A DNA stretch of 64,000 nt from Propionivibrio hellwigii. GTDB lineage: Bacteria > Pseudomonadota > Gammaproteobacteria > Burkholderiales > Rhodocyclaceae. The stretch spans positions 186,001-250,000 of the forward strand of contig NZ_JBEUWX010000003.1 of assembly GCF_041770905.1 (NCBI RefSeq), in the 5' to 3' direction. The translations under genes and the position numbers were made by a program. Shown here piece by piece: positions 6,414 to 14,607 of this stretch; position 1 is the stretch's first letter; each line of letters opens with the position of its first letter. Below the pieces are notes generated by a model, which was not told where the DNA came from, did no database searches, and was given only the letters and a program-made list of their open reading frames with translations.

Positions 6414-8399
6414 TTATTCGTGGGTTTTGGATTTGTTGGCGGAAAGCTCGGCAATACGGCGAGCGATTTCCATTTTTTGGCAGTGGTAGCCCAAGAGAAA
6501 TTCGCCGCTTAATTTGTCGTCGCAGGTGAAATCATCGATGGCAAATAATTCCATAATTTCGCTGATTGCCTGTGCGCCGGTATCTTTGCCGTTATTGCGC
6601 AGGCGTTCTTGATAGGGTTTCAACGCCAGCTCAATATTGCGCCATGTGGCAAACGGATGTTCAGCGAAACGCTGCATATAGCGTTCGGCGGTGGTGGCGC
6701 GTTTTTCGCCCGCCAAATACAAGGCGTAGGATTCGGTGTTTTCGGCAACGGCAAGCAATCTGCCGTATAAGTAATCGCGCGAGCGGTTCTGGGTATCCAA
6801 ACTCATAGGGTAAGTTCTCCGTTGTGATAAATCGTGATGACGAGCGCGCCAGCCTTTGTATAGGGCACAGGCAACGCCGATATTTCTTTGCCATTCCCAG
6901 TTTTCGCAGCCATTAGGATTGCAGGCTGCCTGAAAACTTTGACGCACCAAATCTCCAGGAATCGGCACGGATGTTCCGCCTGCGATAACAGGCAGAAGGC
7001 GGGCGTAAAGTTGTTTTTTGAGCGTGTCGGATAGGGATTTGCCGTACACGGCATCGGCAATGCTGTAAGGCGACGGCGGAATGAAGCGCCATTGGGTGCG
7101 CTTGTCGATTTTCTTGCCGTTTGGAATTTCAATGCTGTAACGCTGATACCAAGAGAAATCGTCAATCCACGCGTCTAAATTGGCGAAATAGTCAGTAGGC
7201 AGAAATTCTTGGTAATAGGTCAGTGCCATACGCCCTGGCGTGGCAGAATCGAGCATAATCAGGGAAATTTGTTCGTGGGCTTTCAATTCTGCCTGATAGC
7301 CATGCAGTTTCTTTTTGATGATTTGCGCAGCAGCACGCCCGATATTTATAGACCAATCAAGGGATGGCTGTTCAGACGATGCTTGCGATGAAAATTCATC
7401 GGGATTTTCAACCGCACTTAGATCCAGATTATCCCAATCAATTTCGCTGGAAATGTCTTTCATCGGCGACGGAACGGGTTTGCCGCTGATTGCCCATGCG
7501 ACGGTAACTTGGTCGCCGTTTCGGATGCCTTGGCGGGAAATCAACCAACGCAGCGCGCTGTGCGCCTTGGCGGACACGTCTGCCGATACGCTGGCGGCTT
7601 CTTCGGCGGTGGCAAAACGTCCGCGAAAGGTGTAGCCCGCCGTATCGTTGGAAGAAATCAGCTTGGCTTTGTCGCCCGTGTGGCGCAGTTTGGCGGGGTG
7701 CATGGTGGAAATGACGGCTTCTTCGCCCTGCACCAAGCAAAAACCTTTTTCGGCTTTTTCCGAAGCGGCGTAATCCGCCCAAGATTGCTGTATGGTTTTG
7801 TCCGTCCAAGTTTGGCTGTGTACGTCGCCCGCAATTTCCACTTGCCAGCAAACCAATGCCGAACCGAATTCGATTTCGCCTTTGGTTTTGGGCAACGCTG
7901 AGAAAATCGACGGTGCATCGCCTTCGGCTTCCCATTTGTTCAGCACTTTGTTACCGGAATCGAGCTGAAATATGCCAGCTTCCACCAAATCGGCAACTAC
8001 CCGCCCCTTAGCAACATAGTTCAACACAGCCTGCACTTTAGGATGGGCAAAAGGCGATTCGCACCATGCTTTGAGTTGTTTTAGGTAGCCATCAAAATAG
8101 GCTTTCTTTTCGCCGCCGTAATCGACGTAATCCCTGGCGACATATTGAATTTTGTCGGCAAGTGGATGCGGGGCTTCGCCGCTGGTTCGGTTTTCAGACG
8201 ACTCGGTGGCAGGCAGCAGAATCGCCGTTTTTGGCGGCATAACGCGTGCCGTCTGAAAATTGCCTTGTCCGTCAATCACGATGACGATGTGCGCGTTTTG
8301 GATGGTATGCCCGACCGGTGTCAGTGGCTCAGTATCATCGGTAACACCCTGTTCCAAAATGCTTTCATAAGTCCGATAAAGTTTCTGCATCCAGCTCAT
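6414..8399 (-). CDS. cas8c: Cascade large subunit Cas8c (Csd1)
   Basis: A 661-residue Csd1-family protein that starts MSWMQKLYRTYE, the conserved beginning of Cas8c. It is the large subunit that reads the PAM in type I-C Cascade. In this subtype an internal start within the gene also makes the small Cas11c subunit. The region RTYPMSLDTQNRSRDYLYGRLLAVAEN is typical of the C-terminal part. It overlaps the end of cas5c by four bases, implying coupled translation. Perfect or near-perfect uptake sequences of different dialects lie inside the coding frame (6923-6934, 7371-7379, 8193-8204, 8246-8257). Confidence 0.96.
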   Translation of the reverse strand: MSWMQKLYRTYESILEQGVTDDTEPLTPVGHTIQNAHIVIVIDGQGNFQTARVMPPKTAILLPATESSENRTSGEAPHPLADKIQYVARDYVDYGGEKKAYFDGYLKQLKAWCESPFAHPKVQAVLNYVAKGRVVADLVEAGIFQLDSGNKVLNKWEAEGDAPSIFSALPKTKGEIEFGSALVCWQVEIAGDVHSQTWTDKTIQQSWADYAASEKAEKGFCLVQGEEAVISTMHPAKLRHTGDKAKLISSNDTAGYTFRGRFATAEEAASVSADVSAKAHSALRWLISRQGIRNGDQVTVAWAISGKPVPSPMKDISSEIDWDNLDLSAVENPDEFSSQASSEQPSLDWSINIGRAAAQIIKKKLHGYQAELKAHEQISLIMLDSATPGRMALTYYQEFLPTDYFANLDAWIDDFSWYQRYSIEIPNGKKIDKRTQWRFIPPSPYSIADAVYGKSLSDTLKKQLYARLLPVIAGGTSVPIPGDLVRQSFQAACNPNGCENWEWQRNIGVACALYKGWRARHHDLSQRRTYPMSLDTQNRSRDYLYGRLLAVAENTESYALYLAGEKRATTAERYMQRFAEHPFATWRNIELALKPYQERLRNNGKDTGAQAISEIMELFAIDDFTCDDKLSGEFLLGYHCQKMEIARRIAELSANKSKTHE

Positions 8400-9133
8400 A
8401 ATCCCAGCTCCTTGGCTTCATCTTCCACAGGCTTGACGTTTTCGCCGCGTTTGAACGGTTTTTCAGGCTGCATTTTGCGGATAAACCGGGTTTTCAGGCA
8501 GCCTGCACTTTCGTTTACACTGGGAAATTCAATCACGCCGTTTTTCATATTTGCCATCCAAAAACGGCTGACCAATTCGGGCTTTCCTGTTTCTTCGGGA
8601 TAGCCAAAACTATGGAACATTAAACCGAAATCCAAGTTGTCGATTTCATCGTAAAAGCCTGCTTTTCCATCTCGACTTGGGCTGCCAAACTCGCAAGGCT
8701 CGACATAGCCTTGGCAATCGCGCGTGCCGAGAAAAATATCCTGCCGCCCACCGCGTTCCAACATTCTTCTGGCAATGGCGATGTGTTTGCCGAAATTGCG
8801 GTCGCCTGCCAATTCTTCCCAATGCTCATTCCATTCAAAATGGGCTTCCACTTGGTATTCCACGTCCTGCAAAAAGGTGTAAATCGCCAAAGTGTTGCCG
8901 CCGTTCCAGTCCAGAGGTTTAGTGGATTTGCTTTGGGTCCGGATGGGTTTCATCACGCGGATGCGGTCGATATGCCAAATCAACGTAGGTTTCCAATAGA
9001 TGCTTTTAATGATACCTTTAATGGCTTCGTATGTCGGCACTTGGTAGCTGAATTTTTCGCCGCCGATTTTGGTAACGGGGTCGGTAAACAAGGCTTGCCG
9101 CCCCCATACGCGGAAACTGATTTTGCTGTCCAT
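8396..9133 (-). CDS. cas5c: Pre-crRNA endonuclease Cas5c (Cas5d)
   Basis: Type I-C systems lack Cas6, and Cas5c cuts the pre-crRNA and stays on the 5' handle. I place the start at 9133 (MDSKISFRVWG), which gives 245 residues, because AAGGAG overlaps the cas3 stop just before this ATG. A frame eight codons longer exists but has no such site. Motifs such as RVWGRQALFTDPV and YSYQVPTYEA-like KFSYQVPTYEA are typical. It carries a perfect Simonsiella-dialect uptake sequence at 8493-8504 and another near match at 8462-8473. It is in an operon between cas3 and cas8c. Because it recognises the repeat hairpin and handle, it should also be what processes the pseudo-crRNA. Confidence 0.96.
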   Translation of the reverse strand: MDSKISFRVWGRQALFTDPVTKIGGEKFSYQVPTYEAIKGIIKSIYWKPTLIWHIDRIRVMKPIRTQSKSTKPLDWNGGNTLAIYTFLQDVEYQVEAHFEWNEHWEELAGDRNFGKHIAIARRMLERGGRQDIFLGTRDCQGYVEPCEFGSPSRDGKAGFYDEIDNLDFGLMFHSFGYPEETGKPELVSRFWMANMKNGVIEFPSVNESAGCLKTRFIRKMQPEKPFKRGENVKPVEDEAKELGL

Positions 9134-9141
9134 ATTGCTCC

Positions 9142-11667
9142 TTAAGATATATAGCAAGTCATTTCGCTTGTCTTATCTAAAGACAAGCCGAATTCATTGT
9201 TGTAATGACATTCATCTAGATAATAAATGCCCGAACCTTTAATAGTTTCATAAATCGCATCTTCATCTTGTAATTGTTCCCAAACTTTTGGGAAAACATT
9301 CACGCTGTAACGCTGAGCCTTTTGCAAAGCGCGGTACATCTCTTTCGGATTCCATGCGCCACAGAGTTTGGCAATCAATTCCACTCCTTCGCCATACGGC
9401 ACAATCACAGCACGAGTTGGTGCCTCAATGGCTTGAAAGGCACGTCCTGCACTTTTGAAGGATTGCATCAGCAACGGCAACGGTTTGCTTCTTTTATTGT
9501 TTTTTTCGCCATAAGGATTCAGCGCGTTATCGCTCAACCAATCCAGCAGTGAACCCGTTGCGCTGTTTTTGACGGAATACGACATTTCATCGCTGCGCTG
9601 GTAAAAATAGTATTCAAAATATCGCTTCATCGCTTCTGGCTGCAAAATATCCTGTCCGGCAAAATCGCAAAACACGCGTTCGGCATGGGTTTTGCCTGCC
9701 TGAATATCGGGCAATATCCGCGAAAAATCTTGCTCTTGCAAATTCAACACCCAAACCGGCCCTTTGCCTTCTTTCTCGCCGTGCCGGTTGCAGCGTCCTG
9801 CTGCTTGGGCAATGCTGTCCAATCCGCCTAAGGCACGAATCACGCAAGCCATGGAAATATCCACACCGGCTTCAATCAACTGGGTGCTGATGCAGATAAC
9901 GGATTGTTTGTTTTCCAGACGAGCTTTGATGGTGTCAAAAATCGCTTTGCGGTGCGCCGCGCATTGGTTGGTACTTAAATGAAACAAGGCCTCGGGCGGC
10001 ACGTTCTGCCTTTGGCAATATTGATAAAGCTCTTGCGCCCATTTTTTGGTATTGACGATAAATAGGCAGCTTGGGGTCGTCTGAAACTGTTCCAGCAAAA
10101 ACACGCCTGCTTCTTCCACATTCCAGCCGCCTGCTTTTTCGTTGAATCGGATTTCCACGCGCGATAAATCGGCAAATAATTTGTCCAAATCCTGATGCTT
10201 GCCCATGATTTCGGCGTTTTCAGGTAGCCTTAACAAACCGTGTGTGGCAATGCTTTCCCTTTTTCCTTCTGGGAAATTCCGCAAACCCGATTCGCCAAGC
10301 AAAGGCTGCGTCGCCGTGCACAAAACCGCCGTGCTTTTTCCGAATGCTGTCAACCAGTTCAGCACATTGCAAAACAAATGCACGCATTTCACGGGCAGGG
10401 TTTGGATTTCGTCAAAAATCAAGACGCTATTTGTCATCGGGTGGATATGGCGTGCGCCGCGCGTACCGCCGCCAAACCAGGCATCCAAGAACTGCACCAT
10501 TGTGGTAAACACAATAGGCTTATCCCAGTTTTCGGACAGCAGTTTGTCCTGCCAGCTTTGTTTTTCAGGTTCTAAATTGGAATGGTGTTCGAGCACCCAC
10601 TTCTCACATTCTGAACATTCTCTACATGAATGAAATTCACCATTGTCATCTTCTTTCAAATCTAAACAATAAATTTTACGAACTTCTTCCGCGTTTTGGT
10701 CGATGATGGAAGTATAGGGAATGATGTAGATAATGCGGTCGAGATTGTGCTTTTTCGCATGATGTAAAGCGTAGCGCAGACTAGCCAATGTTTTACCGCC
10801 GCCGGTCGGCACTGTGAGTGTATAAATGCCTTGAGAATCAACCGCTCTTTTTAAGCATTCGTCTGAAATTTTGCGGCGGATTTCGTCAATAGGATAACGG
10901 TTTTCAAAGCCCGCCAAATGCGTCTCCAATTTATCAATCGCCGGTTGCCAATCTGGTTTTTCGGTCAAACGGCGGGCTTCTTTTTGCGCTTCCCGTTCAA
11001 AATCCGAACTATTAATACGGTCGGCATCAATCAGGCAGCTAAACAGGAAACGGGTCAGACAGCCGAGATAAAATTCTTTGATTTTGCTGTTGGTCGTTGA
11101 GTCGGAAAGAATCGGCTCCACCGCATTCCGCAGGCCGCGAACCAGATTTCCCCCTGCCAATTCATGTGCTTTTTGCAGAACAGCTTTATCGGCATATTGC
11201 TTGCATTCCTCCAAATGCGTCAGTGCATCAACCTTTTCAAACCGCTTTTTCCATACGGCGTTGCCTACATTGTCCAAACAGTCAATCAAGCCTTCGCCGT
11301 GGTGCGATGCAATGCACAAACCCAGTATTTGCCCAAACAATTCGCCAATGCCCTGCGCCGCACCGAATTTTCTCAATTCGCGGTAAACCCATTGTGCACC
11401 AGCGGTAGAGTGGTCGATTTTTTTACCATTGGGCAAAACATAATCGTCCGTATCGGGATTAATACCGGATACGCTTTTGATATAGTCTTGGAAATCTTGG
11501 GAATATTTGCCAAAGTCATGCATTAAACCAAGGAGTTCACCTACCGGCCCCAAACCTAGCTTGCTTGCTAAAGCTTTGGCAATAGCAGCCGTTTCCGTTA
11601 GATGGGTTTGCAGGAGTTGCGGCTGTTTGTCTGTTTTACGGATATGAGCGATGTAGTTAGTATTCAA
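9142..11667 (-). CDS. cas3: CRISPR effector nuclease-helicase Cas3
   Basis: An 841-residue Cas3 with an N-terminal HD nuclease and a superfamily 2 helicase. HD residues are visible: H22, H50-D51 (GLMHDFGKYS), H86 and H122-H123. Helicase motifs include Walker A PTGGGKT at 287-293, DEIQ at 419-422, TAT near 451, and a motif VI region QAAGRCNRHGEKEGKG. The enzyme nicks and degrades DNA bound by Cascade. The start is a TTG at 11667 with GGAG seven bases upstream. A small cysteine group (C348, C351, C354) sits between Walker A and DEIQ. Uptake sequences lie at 10074-10085 and, perfect for the Eikenella dialect, at 10219-10230. Confidence 0.97.
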   Translation of the reverse strand: MNTNYIAHIRKTDKQPQLLQTHLTETAAIAKALASKLGLGPVGELLGLMHDFGKYSQDFQDYIKSVSGINPDTDDYVLPNGKKIDHSTAGAQWVYRELRKFGAAQGIGELFGQILGLCIASHHGEGLIDCLDNVGNAVWKKRFEKVDALTHLEECKQYADKAVLQKAHELAGGNLVRGLRNAVEPILSDSTTNSKIKEFYLGCLTRFLFSCLIDADRINSSDFEREAQKEARRLTEKPDWQPAIDKLETHLAGFENRYPIDEIRRKISDECLKRAVDSQGIYTLTVPTGGGKTLASLRYALHHAKKHNLDRIIYIIPYTSIIDQNAEEVRKIYCLDLKEDDNGEFHSCRECSECEKWVLEHHSNLEPEKQSWQDKLLSENWDKPIVFTTMVQFLDAWFGGGTRGARHIHPMTNSVLIFDEIQTLPVKCVHLFCNVLNWLTAFGKSTAVLCTATQPLLGESGLRNFPEGKRESIATHGLLRLPENAEIMGKHQDLDKLFADLSRVEIRFNEKAGGWNVEEAGVFLLEQFQTTPSCLFIVNTKKWAQELYQYCQRQNVPPEALFHLSTNQCAAHRKAIFDTIKARLENKQSVICISTQLIEAGVDISMACVIRALGGLDSIAQAAGRCNRHGEKEGKGPVWVLNLQEQDFSRILPDIQAGKTHAERVFCDFAGQDILQPEAMKRYFEYYFYQRSDEMSYSVKNSATGSLLDWLSDNALNPYGEKNNKRSKPLPLLMQSFKSAGRAFQAIEAPTRAVIVPYGEGVELIAKLCGAWNPKEMYRALQKAQRYSVNVFPKVWEQLQDEDAIYETIKGSGIYYLDECHYNNEFGLSLDKTSEMTCYIS

Positions 11668-11783
11668 GATATCTCTCCAAGATTTACTATTCCAATAATT
11701 ACCAACATCCTAAAAACAGATGCAACAGCACTATACAAAATAGTTTTGATAGCTTTTACACATAATCGACTTGTTTTCCAGTC
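11668..11783. other. AT-rich junction between cas3 and the HD-domain stump
   Basis: The 116 bp hold no gene. They separate the uptake-sequence-rich cas3 from the HD-domain ORF, which has no such sequence. This is the likely right-hand border of the imported segment. Promoter-like elements for cas3 may be present, but I see no convincing pair of boxes. Confidence 0.4.
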
Positions 11784-12356
11784 TTATACAAACATTTCAG
11801 TATCAAAGTAATGGGCATCCACTAGGAAGGAATAGAACATGTGGGTGAAGAAGGCGTAGGAGAAAAAAGGATGATGCGCATCGGCTTTAAGTGGCGGTGC
11901 AGACAGGTTTTTGGGGAGCTTGATTTCTTGTTGCCACAGGTTATCGAGAGCGGGAATATCTGCGCCGAATTGCAAAGCCAAACGCTGCTTTAACGTGCGG
12001 CGGTTATCACCTTCACCGTTTCCATTTGCTAATCCGGCATGGTGCCCCGCAATGCAAAATGCCATCAGTTTGCCGATGGCGATTTTTCCCCAGCGTTCAA
12101 AGGCGATTTTTGCACCAGCAGTAGCATGATCAACACGCGGACCGCCGTGTAAACGCGCATTGAATTCCGGTGTGTATTTACCAAGGTCATGCAGCTGCCC
12201 GGTGTAGCGGGCAATTTGTTCCGCACCGAAGGCAGCAGCAAAGGCAGCCGCCATCTCGCCGACTTTGTACTCGTGGCTTTGTAGAGATTGCCAGTCAGCA
12301 TGGTCTGATCTGGCGCCGGATTGGGCATAGCAAATACCGCCAAGGATCTCATTCAT
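11784..12356 (-). CDS. Short Cas3'' HD-domain protein, probable remnant of another type I-C cas3
   Basis: A 190-residue ORF matching only the HD nuclease part of Cas3. It shows H-D in GQLHDLGKYTPEF, DHATAGAK, and the HH of CIAGHHAGL. It ends at SFLVDAHYFDTEMFV, about where the HD domain of the full Cas3 gives way to the linker (CLIDADRINSSDFE). The start has a strong GGAGGT seven bases upstream. It lies directly upstream of the intact cas3, in the same direction, and is clearly different from that protein in sequence. The simplest reading is a cas3 whose back half was lost when the incoming cas operon recombined here. It could still act as a separate HD nuclease, since the key residues are intact. 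Confidence 0.8.
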   Translation of the reverse strand: MNEILGGICYAQSGARSDHADWQSLQSHEYKVGEMAAAFAAAFGAEQIARYTGQLHDLGKYTPEFNARLHGGPRVDHATAGAKIAFERWGKIAIGKLMAFCIAGHHAGLANGNGEGDNRRTLKQRLALQFGADIPALDNLWQQEIKLPKNLSAPPLKADAHHPFFSYAFFTHMFYSFLVDAHYFDTEMFV

Positions 12357-12846
12357 AACCGACCTCCCTGTCTGCTATTTAAGAATACTGATCCCGTCCG
12401 GAACTATCCCCCGGGCAAACAGGCTAGTCAATAAAAACACGTGCTCCCTAGCTGGCAAGTCAACTCTTTGTGCTGTCAAATACCATTCCCACACACACGA
12501 TCGGCATCGCCTGGCACGGCGTGTTTAGATGACTTAACTCTTTTCTGCGTATTTCGATTATTCACAATTCTGAAGCATCCGCTTTGTTCTGGCGTGCATA
12601 TCTAATATCCAAGCTGCCGGAACCCGGCAACACTCAGCGAGTCTTATACGCATCGACGGTTTCTTGACATTTTCCCGCGGCGCCATTAATTTTCCAGCCA
12701 GCGCCGATTTGAGGATCAGCTTGCGGGCGCTCGATAAATTCGGCTAAAGCGTATTCGCCCAGCCCGCTTATCAGGTGTTTGTCCGGCTTCTTCCGGACAT
12801 TGCCAAGCCGGTTGGGCGTTATTTATTTTGGTACGCTCTGTACAAC
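12357..12846. other. Intergenic region before metX with a possible gene remnant and promoter
   Basis: No complete gene is seen in these 490 bp. On the minus strand a frame without a start codon runs from about 12815 to a stop at 12634-12636 and reads GLGEYALAEFIERPQAD.. to ..ETVDAYKTR. It looks protein-like and may be the tail of a lost gene, though I do not recognise it. On the plus strand TTGACA (12664-12669) and TAATTT (12687-12692) are 17 bp apart and could serve metX. The rest, including 12357-12630, shows nothing I can name. Confidence 0.35.
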
Positions 12847-13992
12847 ATGCACGATACGCATACGATGATTGCAGATAATTCCGTCGGCGTCGTAGCGCCG
12901 CAACGCTTTTATTCCGATGTGCCGCTGACGCTGAAAAGCGGCGCGCAGTTACCCGGCTTCGAACTCGTTTTCGAAACCTATGGCACGCTCAACGCCGCGC
13001 GCAGCAACGCGGTGCTGGTCTGCCATGCACTTTCCGGCAACCACCATGTTGCAGGTATCGCCAGCGACAACCCGAAAAATCTCGGCTGGTGGGACAATCT
13101 CGTCGGCCCGGGCAAGCCACTTGACACGCGAAAATTTTTCGTTGTTGGCGTCAACAATCTGGGCGGCTGTTTTGGTTCGACCGGGCCGCTCTCGCGTAAT
13201 CCGGAAACCGGAAAGCACTACGGCGCCGATTTCCCGCTGGTGATGGTGGAAGACTGGGTAGCCGCGCAAGCACGCCTGGCCGACCATCTAGGGATCGAGG
13301 CCTGGGCGGCCGTCATCGGTGGCAGCCTCGGCGGCATGCAGGCTCTTGAGTGGTCGCTGCAGTTTCCCGAGCGCATCCGTCACGCTATCGCCATTGCCTC
13401 GGCGCCAAAACTCTCGGCGCAAAACATCGCTTTCAACGAAATCGCCCGCCAGGCGATTCTCTCCGACCCGGATTTCCATGACGGCCACTACGCTGAATAC
13501 GGCGTCGTGCCGGAACGCGGCCTGCGGCTGGCACGCATGATCGGTCACATTACCTATTTGTCGGACGATCAGATGAATGAGAAATTCGGCCGCCAGATGC
13601 GCTATGACCAGCATACCTACAATTATGATGTCGACTTCGAAATCGAATCCTATCTGCGCTATCAAGGCGACAAATTTGCGGGTTTTTTCGACGCCAACAC
13701 TTACCTGATGACGACCAAGACGCTCGATTATTTTGACCCGGCCTATGCCTACGGCGGTGATCTGGCGGCTGCATTGGTGCGCGTGCGTGCGGATTTCCTC
13801 GTCGTCAGCTTTTCGACCGACTGGCGCTTCTCGCCCGCACGTTCGCGCGAAATCGTCTTTGCGTTGCTCAAGAACCGGCGCCGTGTGGCGTATGCGGAAA
13901 TCGACTGCGTCGCCGGGCATGATTCCTTCCTGCTCAACGATGCGCATTATCACGCCGTGCTGCGCGCGTACCTGGAGAATATTGCGGTATGA
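12847..13992 (+). CDS. metX: Homoserine O-acyltransferase MetX
   Basis: An alpha/beta hydrolase that activates homoserine (acetyl- or succinyl-CoA) in methionine synthesis, in the cytosol. The nucleophile serine lies in GGSLGGMQALEWS, and the catalytic histidine in VAGHDSFLL near the end. CHALSGNHHV and GGCFGSTGP are family motifs. I prefer the ATG at 12847 (381 residues, the usual length). A GTG at 12775 would add 24 residues without similarity, and neither start has a good ribosome site. metW follows with a four-base overlap. Proteobacterial MetX enzymes often use succinyl-CoA despite their name, and the sequence alone does not settle this. Confidence 0.93.
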   Translation: MHDTHTMIADNSVGVVAPQRFYSDVPLTLKSGAQLPGFELVFETYGTLNAARSNAVLVCHALSGNHHVAGIASDNPKNLGWWDNLVGPGKPLDTRKFFVVGVNNLGGCFGSTGPLSRNPETGKHYGADFPLVMVEDWVAAQARLADHLGIEAWAAVIGGSLGGMQALEWSLQFPERIRHAIAIASAPKLSAQNIAFNEIARQAILSDPDFHDGHYAEYGVVPERGLRLARMIGHITYLSDDQMNEKFGRQMRYDQHTYNYDVDFEIESYLRYQGDKFAGFFDANTYLMTTKTLDYFDPAYAYGGDLAAALVRVRADFLVVSFSTDWRFSPARSREIVFALLKNRRRVAYAEIDCVAGHDSFLLNDAHYHAVLRAYLENIAV

Positions 13993-14603
13993 ATCTCAAC
14001 CAACTTAGCAAGCACGAACGCGAACGCTTCGATTTTGCCGTCATTGCCGACTGGATTCCCGCCGGCGAGCGTGTGCTTGACCTCGGCTGCGGCGATGGCA
14101 ACCTGCTGCGCTACCTGCGCGAGACGCGCAAAATCAGCGGCTACGGCGTCGAAATCGCCCCCGATAAGGTGCTGGCCTGCATCCGCAACGGCATCGACGT
14201 CATTCAGATGAATATCGACCAGGGACTGTCCAGTTTTGAAGACCAATCATTCGATCACGCCATCATTTCGCAGGCCCTGCAGACCATGCTGGAAACCGAG
14301 CGCATCCTGAACGAAATGCTGCGCGTGGCGCGTGAGGCCGTGGTCAGTTTTCCGAATTTTGCCTATCGGATTAACCGCGAGGCCATTGTCCGCGGCCACG
14401 TGCCAGTATCCGAGGATCTGCCTTATGAATGGTACGACACGCCGAACGTCCGCTTCTTCACGATTGCCGATTTTGAGGCGCTGTGCAGCCGGCTGGATAT
14501 CGAAATCCGCGAACGCCGCGCCTTTGATGACAACGGCCAGCCCGTCATCGACGATCCGAACCTGAACGGCAGCCTGGCTTTTTACCGGCTCGGCCGGGCA
14601 TAG
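13989..14603 (+). CDS. metW: Methionine biosynthesis protein MetW
   Basis: A 204-residue class I SAM-dependent methyltransferase-like protein. The motif I region is VLDLGCGDGNLLRYL near residues 30-45. The family start (MNLNQLSKHERERFDFAVIADWIPAG) and the end (NGSLAFYRLGR) are typical of MetW. In many Proteobacteria it is required, together with MetX, for full homoserine acyltransferase activity. Its ATG overlaps the metX stop (ATGA), so the two are translated together. Confidence 0.94.
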   Translation: MNLNQLSKHERERFDFAVIADWIPAGERVLDLGCGDGNLLRYLRETRKISGYGVEIAPDKVLACIRNGIDVIQMNIDQGLSSFEDQSFDHAIISQALQTMLETERILNEMLRVAREAVVSFPNFAYRINREAIVRGHVPVSEDLPYEWYDTPNVRFFTIADFEALCSRLDIEIRERRAFDDNGQPVIDDPNLNGSLAFYRLGRA

Positions 14604-14607
14604 TCCG

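Noticed and set aside
6619..6626. GTTTCAAC, like a second stray repeat piece
   Set aside because: Only eight bases match, and they lie inside conserved cas8c codons; no hairpin or spacer-like layout surrounds it.
13288..13953. 221-codon minus-strand frame opposite metX
   Set aside because: An antisense shadow in GC-rich DNA; metX is certain on the other strand.
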